Below, in pieces: positions 51,601-62,051 of a stretch of DNA of 64,000 nt. Numbering within the stretch: the first letter of the stretch is position 1; each line of letters begins with the position of its first letter. This DNA comes from Leptobrachium leishanense. Its lineage: Eukaryota > Chordata > Amphibia > Anura > Megophryidae. The notes under the pieces were generated by a model. That model searched no databases. It was not told where the DNA came from and worked only from the letters and a program-made list of their open reading frames with translations. A program made the translations under genes and the position numbers. The DNA lies in the NCBI GenBank assembly GCA_009667805.1, contig CM019063.1:410850626-410914625 (forward strand), written 5' to 3'.

Positions 51601-54600
51601 TTCCTTCCACTCTCCAATGACGCTTGTCTGACCCCAGCCTAATATATAAGGTCCTAATGAATAACAATAAAAAGTCTGTTACAGAATAATATAGAACGCT
51701 ATTTTAAAAAATCTAAAAATTTTGCCACAAAATCCAGAATGACTAAATTATTTTTGCTGCAAATGAAAAGAATAAACCATTGCATAAAAAAATTACTGAA
51801 AACAGGACCTTTATTTTTACATTAAAACCTATAGGACTCGCCTGGTTTTCCTGTCGCATTAAACAACTATAAATCTGGGCATTTTGCCGATCTTCCCTGC
51901 TGTTCGGCGTTCTCTAGATTTACCATTACTTCTCTATGGGGAATTCCACGGCCACAAAAGGTCACCATATTTCGCTGGCAATTCGCCAATATTTGGCGTA
52001 TAGACAAATTTTCACAATTGCACCTTACGAGGAGATTCACTATTCGTTGTAATTCCGTGGCCAATTTGGCTCTTTGAATAACCCTTTTTTTTATGCTCCC
52101 TTGAGGAGCATTGCCCCCCTGCCTCATGTGTAACTATGCAGTATGTTAATTTAGTGTAATCTGTGCAGTATATTTTGGCCTGACACTAATGAATGTGTAT
52201 CCCCCTGGAGAGGAGTGAGGGCACTCAATTGACACTACTGTACGTGATTTAATGGATGGCATACAATACAACAAAGAAAATAGCCAACAATGTTGAGTTT
52301 TACAGGTTGACCAATTTTGCATCATTTATGTTTACATTATAAAAAGGGAAATTTTATTTTATTCCTCTCAAGTGGGTTTTCCTTTTCCCTTTTTTCCCCC
52401 AGAAATTTATACTTGGTCAGCTTGTTCAGGGTGCAGATATAGCCATTTTAATTGCATCCATCATTGGTCTTGGTGTGGCACTGAGTATTTCCTACGTGGG
52501 CTGTCGGAGTTTGCCACAGTGTATGTGCTATGACACCTTAACTGGAATGGTGAGTTGTATGGTGGTTTTTTGTTTTGTTTCAGGTCTTCTTGAAATCCAG
52601 GGTCATGCATACTTTCTTTTCTGAAGCCATCTTTTTGTTTCTACCTATTTTTAAATGGAACTTGCTTTCTTGGCTATTCAGTTTTTGTATAATTTTTATG
52701 TGTATATAATTAAGTAAAAAAAAAAAAAAAGTTACAATTTTTTAATAATTACTCAGATGCGAGTATTTGCTTTTTTTTTTTTTTTAATTCTTTATGGATT
52801 TTACATCAAAGAAATCAGGCAAGAAGCGAAGGCCTCGCAGGACCTCCATATGACAGCAAACACAGTACAGGAAAAGTGAAAATTATCTAGAACTCGGCAT
52901 AGTGCGTGACTAAAACTGCAAAAGGCAAATAGTCCTCAAAGTCCTCAAAAAAGGCATAAGAGGGGGAGGTGTCATTAAAAGGGGATAAAGCTCAGCAAAA
53001 GGAGAACAATAAAAGGGAGTAGCAAAGAGTCATCTAGTCCTCTGCAAAAGGAATACAAAGTCTCAGCTTGCTGGTGAGGGGAAAGACCACTTGGGGGGGG
53101 TTGACCCATCCAACCAAGGGCAGTGGGTCATGTATCAGCCCGTATCCATCCAAAAGGCTGGGTGGGCTACTCCACTGGGCACGAGGAGCCCGTCGGGCGG
53201 GCAGCCCCCAGACATCTTCAGCTGCAGTATGCACTGTGATGCGGGATCTAGAGCAAGGCCCAGGCCTGCTGTTGGCCAGCTCCCCCAGCACCTCGTCCGC
53301 TGATGAAACATGGGGACACACGGCAGGCATCTCAGGAGTTGCCACGCAGTTCGACTCCGGCAGAGGGCCCTCCAGGGGCACCAAGTGCAGACCTCCAGCT
53401 GCACAGCCTTCACCATCCATCTCAACCTTCAGGTTCACAGCACGACAAGCAGTCCTCTGGGACACTGGTGCTGGAATCCACCACTCCCACACAGCCCCTC
53501 AGCATGGACATCAGCCTCTGCAACTTTCCCTTTGTGAGCGGGCAGGAGTCGGCACGCTCCGCATCCAACAACGCCAGATGGGCTTCTAGGCCTGTTTTCC
53601 GCCATCTTCCCAGTAAAGGGGGAGGGGGGACCTCCCACCACCAGACCTTGCCGTCACTAGCACCTTGCACCTCAGTGACTGAGAGATGGGGGCCCTCCAT
53701 CTCCACAGCCTCCAGCATGAACCCATCCTGGGTCATACACATCGTGAAGATGTGTCGGAACCAGCAGCATCCAGGAGGTAGGCCACAAGATGGCCGCCAT
53801 CGTTGTTCTCCAGGCGAGTCAGCTTACAAAGAGAAATCTCCAGTCTGGGGGGGGGGGACTGACTCCGGGCCTGATGCCTCTGATGGCCGGCCACCCAGGA
53901 ACCCGAGGTAAGTATAATTGAAAGCCAGCTATGGGTCCTGATAAGAGCGGGACGAGATGGAGCTCCACCAAAACACGTCCGTTTCAGTCCACAGCCGGCC
54001 ATGCCCCCGCTTTTATCCTTTTAATGCCCCAACAGCAGCAAAGAAACTGTGGCTTCAAGAGAAAAATTCCCAAACAGCCCTTCCCCCAACATGGGGTGGC
54101 CCTCTCAAACATCCTGGACCCTCCCTAATCCCCTCTACAAGTATGCACTCCGGGAGCAGCACATCCTCTTGACGCTGGTAACGGAACCTGGAAGGAAATC
54201 CGATGAAAAGTCCAACTGGACACAGAAAACACCGTAGAGCGAAAGCCAGCAAATCCAATTTAGGAAAGTGGGATTAGAGACCAAACCATGACTGAAACCA
54301 CATCAACACAACACAAATCAAAGGAACCAACAAAAAGTCCGACCAATACGGAAAAGGAGACCAAGCGCAGGTAGTGTAAAACTTTAGTATCATGTAAATA
54401 TATATACAGAACAAATACAGGGAGGGAAAGGGCAGGCCAATACTTTCCTCAGTCATTAAAATTGTAACTTTCCATCATACAATAGGAAAATGTACTAATT
54501 TTAATGCACAACTCGGAGGCTCATGTTGCACAACCTTGAACTTGCAAATAAGCGCATCTCACCAATAAGCAATCGGTTTAAATTAATAGGTCCGGAAAGT

Positions 54601-57600
54601 GGATTCCCTGGACCAATCCACTGCCTTCATATCCTCCAGGCTACACCCCAGAGACACAGCCTTGGAAGCCACAGCGCTGCACACTGAGCCCCAAAGCAGG
54701 AATCGTCAAACACCCCCCCCCCCCCGCCTGCCATTGACATAAGCCAGGGAAGCCACTGCACTAGAGGACAAAGACACAGGTGACGGCACGGTGGAACAAA
54801 AACAAGCAGTACAAGATTCGGAAGAACGAAGACCACAAACTGAAGTACTGATAATGGGAATGCAGGGAAAAACCGACTTCAAGGTCGTCTTCATGCGTCG
54901 AGAAATAGAGTGCACACAATCGGGCACATATGAACGAGCCCTGAAATCCAAAGCACAGAACTCCCCACCCTCTTGCAAGCAACAAGGCAAAACAACATAA
55001 GTTTAGCCGGCAAAGCTTGTAAGGACAGTTTGTCATTATCCTGTCAACCGTCTGAGGACAGAACCAGGGTGATAATCCAGGTAGAGGAGTACCTGGACAA
55101 TGGAGGCCTAGAAAAATGCATGCCAAGAGGCGGCACACCAACAGATGGGAACCAGCAGAGACTCAAACCCAGAATGACCCGCTGAGATTGCAGAGCGTAA
55201 TGTGTTCACCGTCCAGTAGGCCTTCCCAGGATCAAAGATGTGAGTGAAGTAGTCCATAACTACAGCAACAGGGGCCGACTAGGGATCCTGATCTCGTGAC
55301 AAACACCAAAGTAGCCCATTGACCCCAGGCTGAATCATAGGAGCTCGGAGTCCCCGAAGCCCAGAATTGGAGGAAGAATTCCGAAGTCCTAACCGACAGT
55401 CCTGCGGTGAGAGCAGATCACCAGAGACCAACCAGGCCAGAAGCTGGAGACGTTCCTCAGGACCTGGGGAACCTGCATCCGCAACAGGTCCAGAAGTAGG
55501 AGAGGAGCATCCAGTACTTGTACGCCCTGCCTCTTCAAGGCCCACCCGCTGCACGGACGACAGAACGTCCTGTGTCAGGAAAGGGTAAGGCCAGGGTCAG
55601 ACGAGCGCACTAAGTGCACCCGTACTGACGTGCCTCCCGGTGTCCGTCGCAGCGTTGACCCTTCGGGGACGGACACATGATGTAGCATGCTGCGGCAGTG
55701 CTGAAAGCCTCCCCGTCAAGATGCTACGACGTGTGTCTGGGGCTGCAAAGTGCGACTCTCCATAGGAGGATCAAGCTTTGCAGCACTAACTGTGCTCAGT
55801 TAAGTGGCCACATGCGTGTCAGAGTGGAAGGAACGTTCACGCTCACTGACGTTCCTTACACTCTGTGAAAAAATGCTCGTCCGACCCCGGCCTTAAAGCT
55901 ACAGTTTTTCTTTGCTGCTGTTGGGTCATTTTAAAGAAGGCTAAAAGCAAATATGAGCCTCCGCATTGTGCATTAAAATTTTCTCTTAACCAAAATATAC
56001 AAGTAACCTGTCACTACGATGACCATAACGTACAACTAGGTATACCTCCCTGACATGACTACTCTTGCCAAGTATTGTTATTTATACTTTACTTTGAAAC
56101 AGAAAATGTCAAACAATTAACAATTGTATTAAAAGCAGGTGAACTTGCTCTAGTTTATATTTCAATAATGTTTAAATGTCTTCATATTTCCACTTGGACT
56201 AATTACTTGTGCTCTGACCTTAGAAACATAGGTTCTTATCTGCCGACATTTTCTTTCGGCCCATCTAGTCTGCCCAATTACATGGATACTTTACCTGGAT
56301 TTATCTTTTGTTTAGGATAGCCTTATGCCTATCCCATGCCTGCTTAAATTCAATCACTGTTTTGGCTTCTACCACTTCAACTGGAAGGCTGTTCCATGTA
56401 TCCACCACCCTCTCAGTAAAATAATGCTTCCTGATGTTACTTTTAAACCTTTGCCCCTCTAATCTAAGACTATGTCCTTTTGTTTTGCTACTTTGTTTCC
56501 TTTTAAATATACTCCCTTCCTCTACCTTGTGGATTCCCTTTACGTAATTTTTTTTTTTTTTTCTCTTTAGGAATGGTTGCATCCTGACAATGAACAGCCT
56601 CAAACTGTTGAACTGGTCTGTACAATTAGAGGTAAGAGATGCCCTTTTTAATACAGGTTTGATCTTCTATTGTTCTGAGAAACCCAGAATGCAGGATATG
56701 CATACCTATACAATAACCTTCAGGATAATCAAAATGTGGAATTTGGTGCACCCTCCTGAGGAGGGCTATTTGGGTGCGGAGGGACATTGCTGTATTTCTC
56801 ATGCAGAGAGGAAGCTTCCTTGGCATTTTAATTGTGCCCACTCATTTTGGTGGGTTCAGGCTGATCTGCATATGGAATAGTTTCCTCTAATTACAACGTT
56901 GTGCTGAAAACTCAGAGGGAAACCACTGATGGACAGGACGATAATGCTCACTGCTCTTGGGGTTTTCATAAAATCTTTTTGCTTCCAGTCAGTGTGGATT
57001 TGATTTAAAGTCGTGTTTATTTTTATTTTTTTATTTAAAACCCTAATCGGCAAGACTACATTTTAAAATCATCATTTAAATAGACTCCTATGATTGCTGG
57101 TAGTTAATATTTTAATCGTTAATATTTTAAACCAGATGAAGACTTCATATCTGGAATAATAATCTGCAATTGTGCTCATCCGAACCTGGGCCTGGAGGCC
57201 TGGCTAAGGTGGGGGGGGGGGGGGAGTCGGGCAGCCACCAGGCCTAGGCGAGCCCCTGTTAGGCCAGGCCTTCAGGGCCCTGGTTCGGTTGACTGATTTT
57301 TGGGGGTGAGATTGCGTTGCCTTACTCGCCTACATTCACCATTTTGTGCCGGTCCTGGATCTGCTGCTGCTTAATGAGGTCCAGCTGAAGGAGGATAATC
57401 TGATTTGAGACTGGCCCTTGTCCCATGGTAGCTGCCCTGGCAGCTCCCTTGCTAGCTTTGTCAGCGCCGCCGCCTCGCTGCTGCAGTGGTCGCTTGTTTC
57501 CGCTTGGCTTCTGCCCTGCTCTCCAGGTGTGGCGGCCTAGTCCGGGCCATGAGCCCTGCACTTTCCTGTGGCTCACCACCTGCCGAGGGCTTGTCGGGCC

Positions 57601-60175
57601 GCGGGTGACAGGTGCTGGTGTTCATGCACAGAACTGAAGCGCAGGAGGAGGGGGGAAAAAAAGTTCTTCCTCCTCCTACTCTTCGGTTCAGTCCATGAAA
57701 AACAGCGTGCATCGCCCACGGCCCTACGGGCCCTCGCTGGGTGTAGAGCCACAGGAAAATGCGGAGCTCGTGGTCCAGACTAGGCCGCCACACCTGGAGA
57801 CCGGTGACGGGGCGACTACCACGTGACAAGGGCCGGCCTCAGGCAAATCGTCGTCCTGAAGCTTGACCTCCATTACGCAGCAACACTAGTGTATCCAGGA
57901 TCGGCAAAAAATGCTGCCTGTAGGTAAGTATTTAAAGGGATACTCTAGGCAATGACCACCTAAGCTATTTTAGGTGGTCATGATGCCCGGAGTATTTCCC
58001 CCTCTGTCCCCCCTCCCTCCGCTCAGCAGATCTGCAGAAAAGCTGAAAACAGCTGAGAGAGGCGGAGGACTTTACTCCGCCCTCCCAGCTGTCAGTCAGC
58101 AGAGCGGGAATCATATTTCCCGCTTCTGCGACTTTTGCCGAGTAGGAGACGTCATCGCGCTTTCAGCGCGATGACATCTCCTACTCCCCGCAGAAGCTGG
58201 CGGCTCCCTCTGAGGGTTAGTGTTGCGCGCATCCTCTTGCGCGCACACTACCTCAGAGGGAGCCGGGAGGAAGCCTGCCGATTGGCTGGCTTATGTGAGA
58301 GGCGCGCATGCGCGCTTCTCACGTAAACCAGAAGCCAAGAAGCAAGAAGGACGGGAGCGGAAGAGGAGGGAGGTGAGTATAAAAAAAAAACGCCGCTGGA
58401 AAGAAGAGGATTTAAAGGTAAGTATTGCAGTTACAAGAAAAAAAAAAAAAAAAGAGTTTTATTAAGGGAATAGGGATAGGTTAGGAAAAAAAAACGGGGG
58501 GTGATTTTTTTTGTTGGAGTGTTCCTTTAAGGCAACGCGAGCTCACCCCCAAAATCAGTCAACCGAACCTAGGCCTGGAAGCCAAAAACCGAATGCACCG
58601 TTTTCGTCCGATAATTTTGGTGGCTGACATTTCGGTCCGTCCTTTAAGTACAACAATGGGATTCAGGTCTCCTGAACTTTGTTTATTTTAACCTAGTGTT
58701 TAGCTGTGGAAAGTGCATGTTTTCACATCTTGGATTAATTTTTACCAAAAATTTAAATATTCTATGAAGCATCATTTTGCATAACCTAAGCTCTTTCATG
58801 CTGAATAAACTTTTAATTATCTATTTAAGATACATTAGTTATATTTTTTTTTTTATTTTTTTTTAAAGATTTTCCGCCAAAAGCATTTCATTAACGTAAA
58901 TCAGAGTGTAAATAAAAATCTTTTAAATTCTACCATGCTTCCTGTACAATATGACACCATCTGAGGAAGTTTTCAGTTAAAATGTTACGGTTGAAGATGT
59001 CATGTCCAGGCAAGGACCCCTTTTAGGTCCATATTGAAATTGTCATAATGTTTTTGTTTTGCTTGTTAATACATTGTGGAAATGTATTTTTCTAAAATTG
59101 TATGAAAGGTCAGTTTTTTTCCCCTGAATAAATCCAGTTTATAATATAGATTTCAATTTACCCAATTTCCCCATAGGGTTGCTACAAGAAGTTAATACTA
59201 AATATTCATCATACGGCAGACTTCTGCGCAACTGACATACCGGGGGGGGGGGGGGCTTAACATCTCCAATATGGTTAGGAGATATGAAAACATTTTGAAG
59301 GTTAAGCCCTAGGGCAGGGCTCAAAATTTCAAGTCCCAAGCTAATAACCCAGCTATAAAGAGTTACTTGCCACCAGTTGCACTACCTAACCCCTACCCAG
59401 CCCTTAACTTTGCCCCTAAACACCCCCCCCCCCAAACTATCTTATGAAATTACACTGTTTAAAGGTTTTTATTTAGAATAAAGTTGCAAAAATAACATAC
59501 CCAGTCATCAGACCCCAGTGTGAGAAGAGCGATTGAGGCAGGGAAACTACTCTCCACCCCCCCCCCCAACAGTGACAGAGATTGGTCAGGTTCGGCAGCT
59601 GTTCTGTGCCAGCGTGCAGCCTACGGAAAAAGGGGCTGTGCAGTGGCACTGCTGGAATACGCAGCACAAAATAATTCTTATATTTTCTTTGTGGTGCCTG
59701 CTTGTGCATTTCTACTCGCCCTCACTTAAGTTCCTCTCGCCAAATGCTAGTAGGCGAGTGGAAATTTTGAGCCCTGCCCTAGGGTATAGTAGTGTTACTT
59801 GACATTATTGGTGGAGATGTAGAGGCCAAGGTATCTTCAACTTCAGCCACATTACAGTGACTCTTATGTGCAGCCACTTTTAATAAATTACACTAGCAGT
59901 GCAAACATGCAAATCTTGATGTGCCCTTTTTCTGGTGCAGTCTGTTACTTGGCTTTACTGATGTCGATAAACTGTAATCTGACCACCTTTTTTGTAGCGG
60001 AAACCATTCCTGTTATAGCAAAGTTTCATGTAGTTTTAAGTAACTCTCCTTATTTCTACAAAAAAATTCAGATGGAGACGAGAGGATCTTCAACTCCCCA
60101 GTTCCTTTTACAGACTTTAGGACAGAAATCGAAGAGGAATATTCCAGACCTGCTCCATATGTGAGACTGTCATGA
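48444..60175 (+). CDS. Four-pass membrane protein, 6 coding exons, family not recognised
   Basis: Coding exons are 48444-48608, 48816-48875, 50478-50615, 52403-52549, 56571-56631 and 60072-60175. All introns are GT-AG, phases agree, and the product is 224 residues. An in-frame TAA at 48432 just upstream supports this ATG. Hydrophobic segments lie at about 14-33, 51-69, 76-101 and 132-155. A short acidic stretch GYGEDDDEVF (102-111) begins the loop after segment 3, a Cys cluster CRSLPQCMC (155-163) follows segment 4, and a Glu/Pro-rich tail ends YVRLS, with YVRL fitting a YxxPhi endocytic sorting signal. The layout (Q-R-S-x-V-L-L-G at segment 1, P-L-W-A-G-V at segment 2) recalls the CD20/MS4A-FAM189 type of tetraspan proteins, but I cannot name an orthologue. 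As I recall the human SETD7 locus, neighbours are MGST2 and RAB33B; this protein is neither. Function unknown; plasma or endosomal membrane is inferred. Confidence 0.88.
48816..48875 (+). CDS. Membrane protein coding exon 2
   Basis: Residues 56-75 (IMAVPGVLALFSSQKKNPVL), rest of segment 2 and a basic loop. Acceptor TTCTTCTAG, donor GTAAGA. 60 bp, in phase. Confidence 0.85.
48876..50477. other. Intron 2 of the membrane gene, with dispersed repeat and hairpin
   Basis: 49372-49428 is a hairpin (TTAAAACGGGGATGCTAACG and its inverse). 49230-49560 is related to the repeat at 9400-9780. The rest is AT-rich and unassigned. Confidence 0.55.
50478..50615 (+). CDS. Membrane protein coding exon 3
   Basis: Residues 76-121. 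Third membrane segment (VNALIAASVFSCFTTIIIIV), acidic GEDDDEVF and His-rich loop. Acceptor CTCTTCAG, donor GTAAGT. Confidence 0.9.
51032..52084. mobile_element. GGGTTATTCA-ended element with nested MITE
   Basis: Left GGGTTATTCAGAGC; right end inverted reads GGGTTATTCAAAGAGCC. It contains Harbinger-type MITE copy 6. The interior repeats the CAATTCGCCAATATTTGGCG motif seen at 17640, 27970 and 41672. Confidence 0.78.
51305..51639. mobile_element. Harbinger-type MITE, copy 6 (nested)
   Basis: Left GTCTGGCGTCAGACGAGCGC, right inverted TTGTCTGACCCCAGC, TAA duplication. Same interior as copies 3 and 7. Confidence 0.88.
52403..52549 (+). CDS. Membrane protein coding exon 4
   Basis: Residues 122-170. 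Fourth membrane segment (ADIAILIASIIGLGVALSIS) and Cys motif CRSLPQCMCYD. Acceptor TTTTTTCCCCCAG, donor GTGAGT. Confidence 0.9.
52767..55585 (-). other. Unclassified GC-rich block, possibly a - strand retroposon
   Basis: A T15 run at 52768-52782 (A-tail on the - strand) starts a 2.8-kb block whose base composition differs from the AT-rich intron around it. Many frames are open on both strands (202, 173, 152 and 126 codons) but none shows a domain I recognise, and no terminal repeat or target duplication was found. It ends near the Harbinger-type MITE at 55589. It could be a 5' part of an LINE-type or other retroposon. Confidence 0.35.
55589..55893. mobile_element. Harbinger-type MITE, copy 7
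   Basis: Left GGCCAGGGTCAGACGAGCGC, right inverted CTCGTCCGACCCCGGCCT, TAA duplication. The interior hairpin is degraded relative to copy 3. Confidence 0.88.
56222..56545 (-). pseudogene. CR1-like LINE 3' fragment next to an exon
   Basis: Near-identical to 11033-11370. The - strand encodes [18 protein letters not shown] and [13 protein letters not shown]. It ends at TTTACGTAAT and the following T-run (56549-56562) leads directly into the acceptor of coding exon 5. Confidence 0.88.
56571..56631 (+). CDS. Membrane protein coding exon 5
   Basis: Residues 171-190 plus one base (EWLHPDNEQPQTVELVCTIR). Acceptor TTTCTCTTTAG, donor G|GTAAGA. The small 61-bp exon begins 25 bp after a LINE fragment. 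Confidence 0.85.
56632..57259. other. Intron 5 of the membrane gene, first part
   Basis: No feature before the fold-back, apart from a G15 run near 57210 and GC-rich CAGGCCTAGGCGAGCCCC sequence. Confidence 0.4.
57280..58578. repeat. Large fold-back element interrupted by a T2 MITE
   Basis: Left arm 57280-57655 (TTCGGTTGACTGATTTTTGG, GTGAGATTGCGTTGCCTTAC ...) pairs with the right arm 57660-57931 plus 58531-58578 (GGCAACGCGAGCTCACCCCC, AAATCAGTCAACCGAAC). The right arm is split by the T2 element at 57932-58530. Both strands encode look-alike peptides (LQVWRPS...FLWL) because of the palindrome. Confidence 0.9.
57932..58530. mobile_element. T2-type MITE (TTAA target), copy 2
   Basis: 599 bp, TTAA at both ends with AGGGATACTCTAGGC and the inverted GGAACACTCCAAC. 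Reverse orientation relative to 11760-12359, with the same inner modules (GACCACCTAAGC/GGTGGTC, CATGCGCGCTTCTCACGTAA). Confidence 0.92.
58579..59314. other. Intron 5 stretch, no gene
   Basis: AT-rich, with GAGGAAGTTTTCAGTTAAAATG at 58971-58992, a palindromic-repeat-like motif. Nothing else is supported. Confidence 0.4.
59315..59776. mobile_element. Short non-autonomous hAT-type element, CAGGGCTCAAAATTTC ends
   Basis: Left CAGGGCTCAAAATTTC, right GAAATTTTGAGCCCTG, a perfect 16-bp inverted pair. The 8-bp duplication CCCTAGGG is perfect and itself palindromic (59307-59314 and 59777-59784). 462 bp, noncoding. A right-end piece of the family is at 18530-18563. Confidence 0.95.
60072..60175 (+). 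CDS. Membrane protein coding exon 6 and stop
   Basis: Residues 191-224 (DGDERIFNSPVPFTDFRTEI, then EEEYSRPAPYVRLS) and TGA at 60173-60175. Acceptor AAAAATTCAG with a weak pyrimidine tract. Phase 1 fits exon 5. Confidence 0.82.
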
Positions 60176-61545
60176 GCAGAAAAACTTTACGAATTTGAAA
60201 AGTGCATTTCGGCATAAAGCCATGTGGATATTTTTTTTATTTTTTTTGTTAGATCTTTTGAAGAAAGTCTTCACCTTTCAGTTATCCATGGTTGTCACTG
60301 CTAGTGTCCTTTTCCAGTTGGCTATCCCTAATTGCCAAAAGAGGGTAAATTTTCTTTTCTTTACAACAGATTGCACTATAAAATGAACCAGCCTTCAGTG
60401 AATCCTTGTTTGAAGATGATATTTTTTTACTCTAAGCGAACAGAAAACCTGAAAGATTAATACTTCAATATATACCAAAGACTATTACAAAGATATTTGA
60501 CCATTTTTATGTAATATACCACTTTTTATACTTTTTGGGTGGCTCCATACTTGTTTTTTATTTCCTTGTACAAAGGCGCCAAATATATAGCGTGGCGGTA
60601 TGCATTTTGCCAACTCTGGGAAATTTGTGGCTAAGAAAAGGCCGGTTTACAACTCCCTGCAATCTCTTGTCAATGTATGCTTCTATGATGTCATTTTATA
60701 TCTTCCCTCATGAAAGTATTCTATGGACTTTTGGTCCTGACGAATGCAAACAAATTTCCGTTCCTGCTCAAATGGGAGCGGAAACACCTGCACAACACGC
60801 TATGTCTTTTGATACTGTCTATACAGTGTATTGTCACAGACACCAAGTGAAACATTATGATCTTAGTTTAAACATGGATATAGCGTCTAGTGAACTATAT
60901 TGTGGCAAGTAAATCTGCATTATGGACCTCCTAGATATTTTCTATCGTCCAATGCAGCCACATGACCACGATGTCACTGATATCTAATGTCTTGTATCTA
61001 AATCCTGATTCTTACTATCCATGTCCATTGTTGAAACAGTATCACAGCCTTTTCTTGTAAATAGTTTAATCTGTAATCACAAACTTGCAAATGCAGCACG
61101 TAAGCAATCTAAGCACCTTTTTAAAAAGCACCTAGAAATTGGTTAAGTTTACAAACCTCTTAATTTGGGTTGGCATCAGTCACTTGTGCTATTTGTGACC
61201 TACACAATGCACTATTAAATCCCGACCCAGTTATATGATGCCTGCAGTTCAGAAGTTACACATGAACATCTGATAAATGAGCCATATTTAAGGTTTACAC
61301 AAAGGCACTTATTTTGTAATCATTTTTATCAAGGGATGACCAAGTGCTTGGACCTGTAACAATTGTGCAACTCGGTTCATAAAACTGCTTTCCAAACTCT
61401 TCAGGATCGGAAATGCGGGATAAAATATGCAGACTTTTTTTCTTAAATGTATATATTTGAGGTATTTTGATGCTCTAAGGAAATTGTATATATTTTAACA
61501 TTGTTTATAATATCTACTATGTAATAAAATTTACTTTTCAAAATT
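60176..61545 (+). other. 3' UTR of the membrane protein gene
   Basis: AT-rich, repeat-poor sequence with a poly(A) signal AATAAA at 61523-61528 followed by T-rich sequence. No other gene is seen in it. Confidence 0.6.
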
Positions 61546-61676
61546 CTTCGTCTTTCCTTAATGGAAAATAATCCTTATACTTGCTAAGAAAATATTCCCA
61601 CATACAGATAACTTGCAACTGAGGAACCAAGATTTTTATTAATAAATTCCAATCCCCTACTGTCGATTCACCAAAT

Positions 61677-62051
61677 CACTAGCGTCGCTAGGTGGGGGTG
61701 CGGCCCGCACCAGGTGACACCAAAGCAGCGGCATCTGCTCCCCCCGACTTAGATCCTGCCGGCGGCGGCGTTTTCTTTTCCCTCCTACGTACGGCCGCCA
61801 GCATGAATATCTGCCTCTCGCCTGGGGTTCAATACACCAGCCAGCTGCAATGTTGCGAGATCGCGGCTGGCTGGTGTATAGAACCCCAGGTGAGTGGCAG
61901 ATATTAATGCTGGTAGCTGCACGTAGGGGGGAAAAGCACGCGGCCGCCGGCAGGATCTAATCGGGGGGGAGCAACAAACAGACAGGAGGTGAGAGCTGGG
62001 GGGGGGCAAATCTAACCGTGTGTGCGCTGGTCTTGGGGCATATAACTAGTG
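61677..62051. repeat. Palindromic transposon-like repeat
   Basis: Begins CACTAGCGTCGCTAGGTGGG and has a palindromic core at 61786-61927: TACGTACGGCCGCCAGCAT with CTGGGGTTCAATACACCAGC, and their inverses, around GTTGCGAGATCGCGGCTGG. The right end may be ACTAGTG at 62045-62051. No matching 8-bp flanks, so the boundaries are uncertain. Confidence 0.55.

Noticed and set aside
53034..53911. 202- and 152-codon frames as a gene in the membrane-protein intron
   Set aside because: Both strands are open because of GC-rich sequence. No recognisable domain, start context or conserved motif.
57461..57829. 122-codon - frame and its + strand look-alike
   Set aside because: Palindrome product of the fold-back at 57280-58578.
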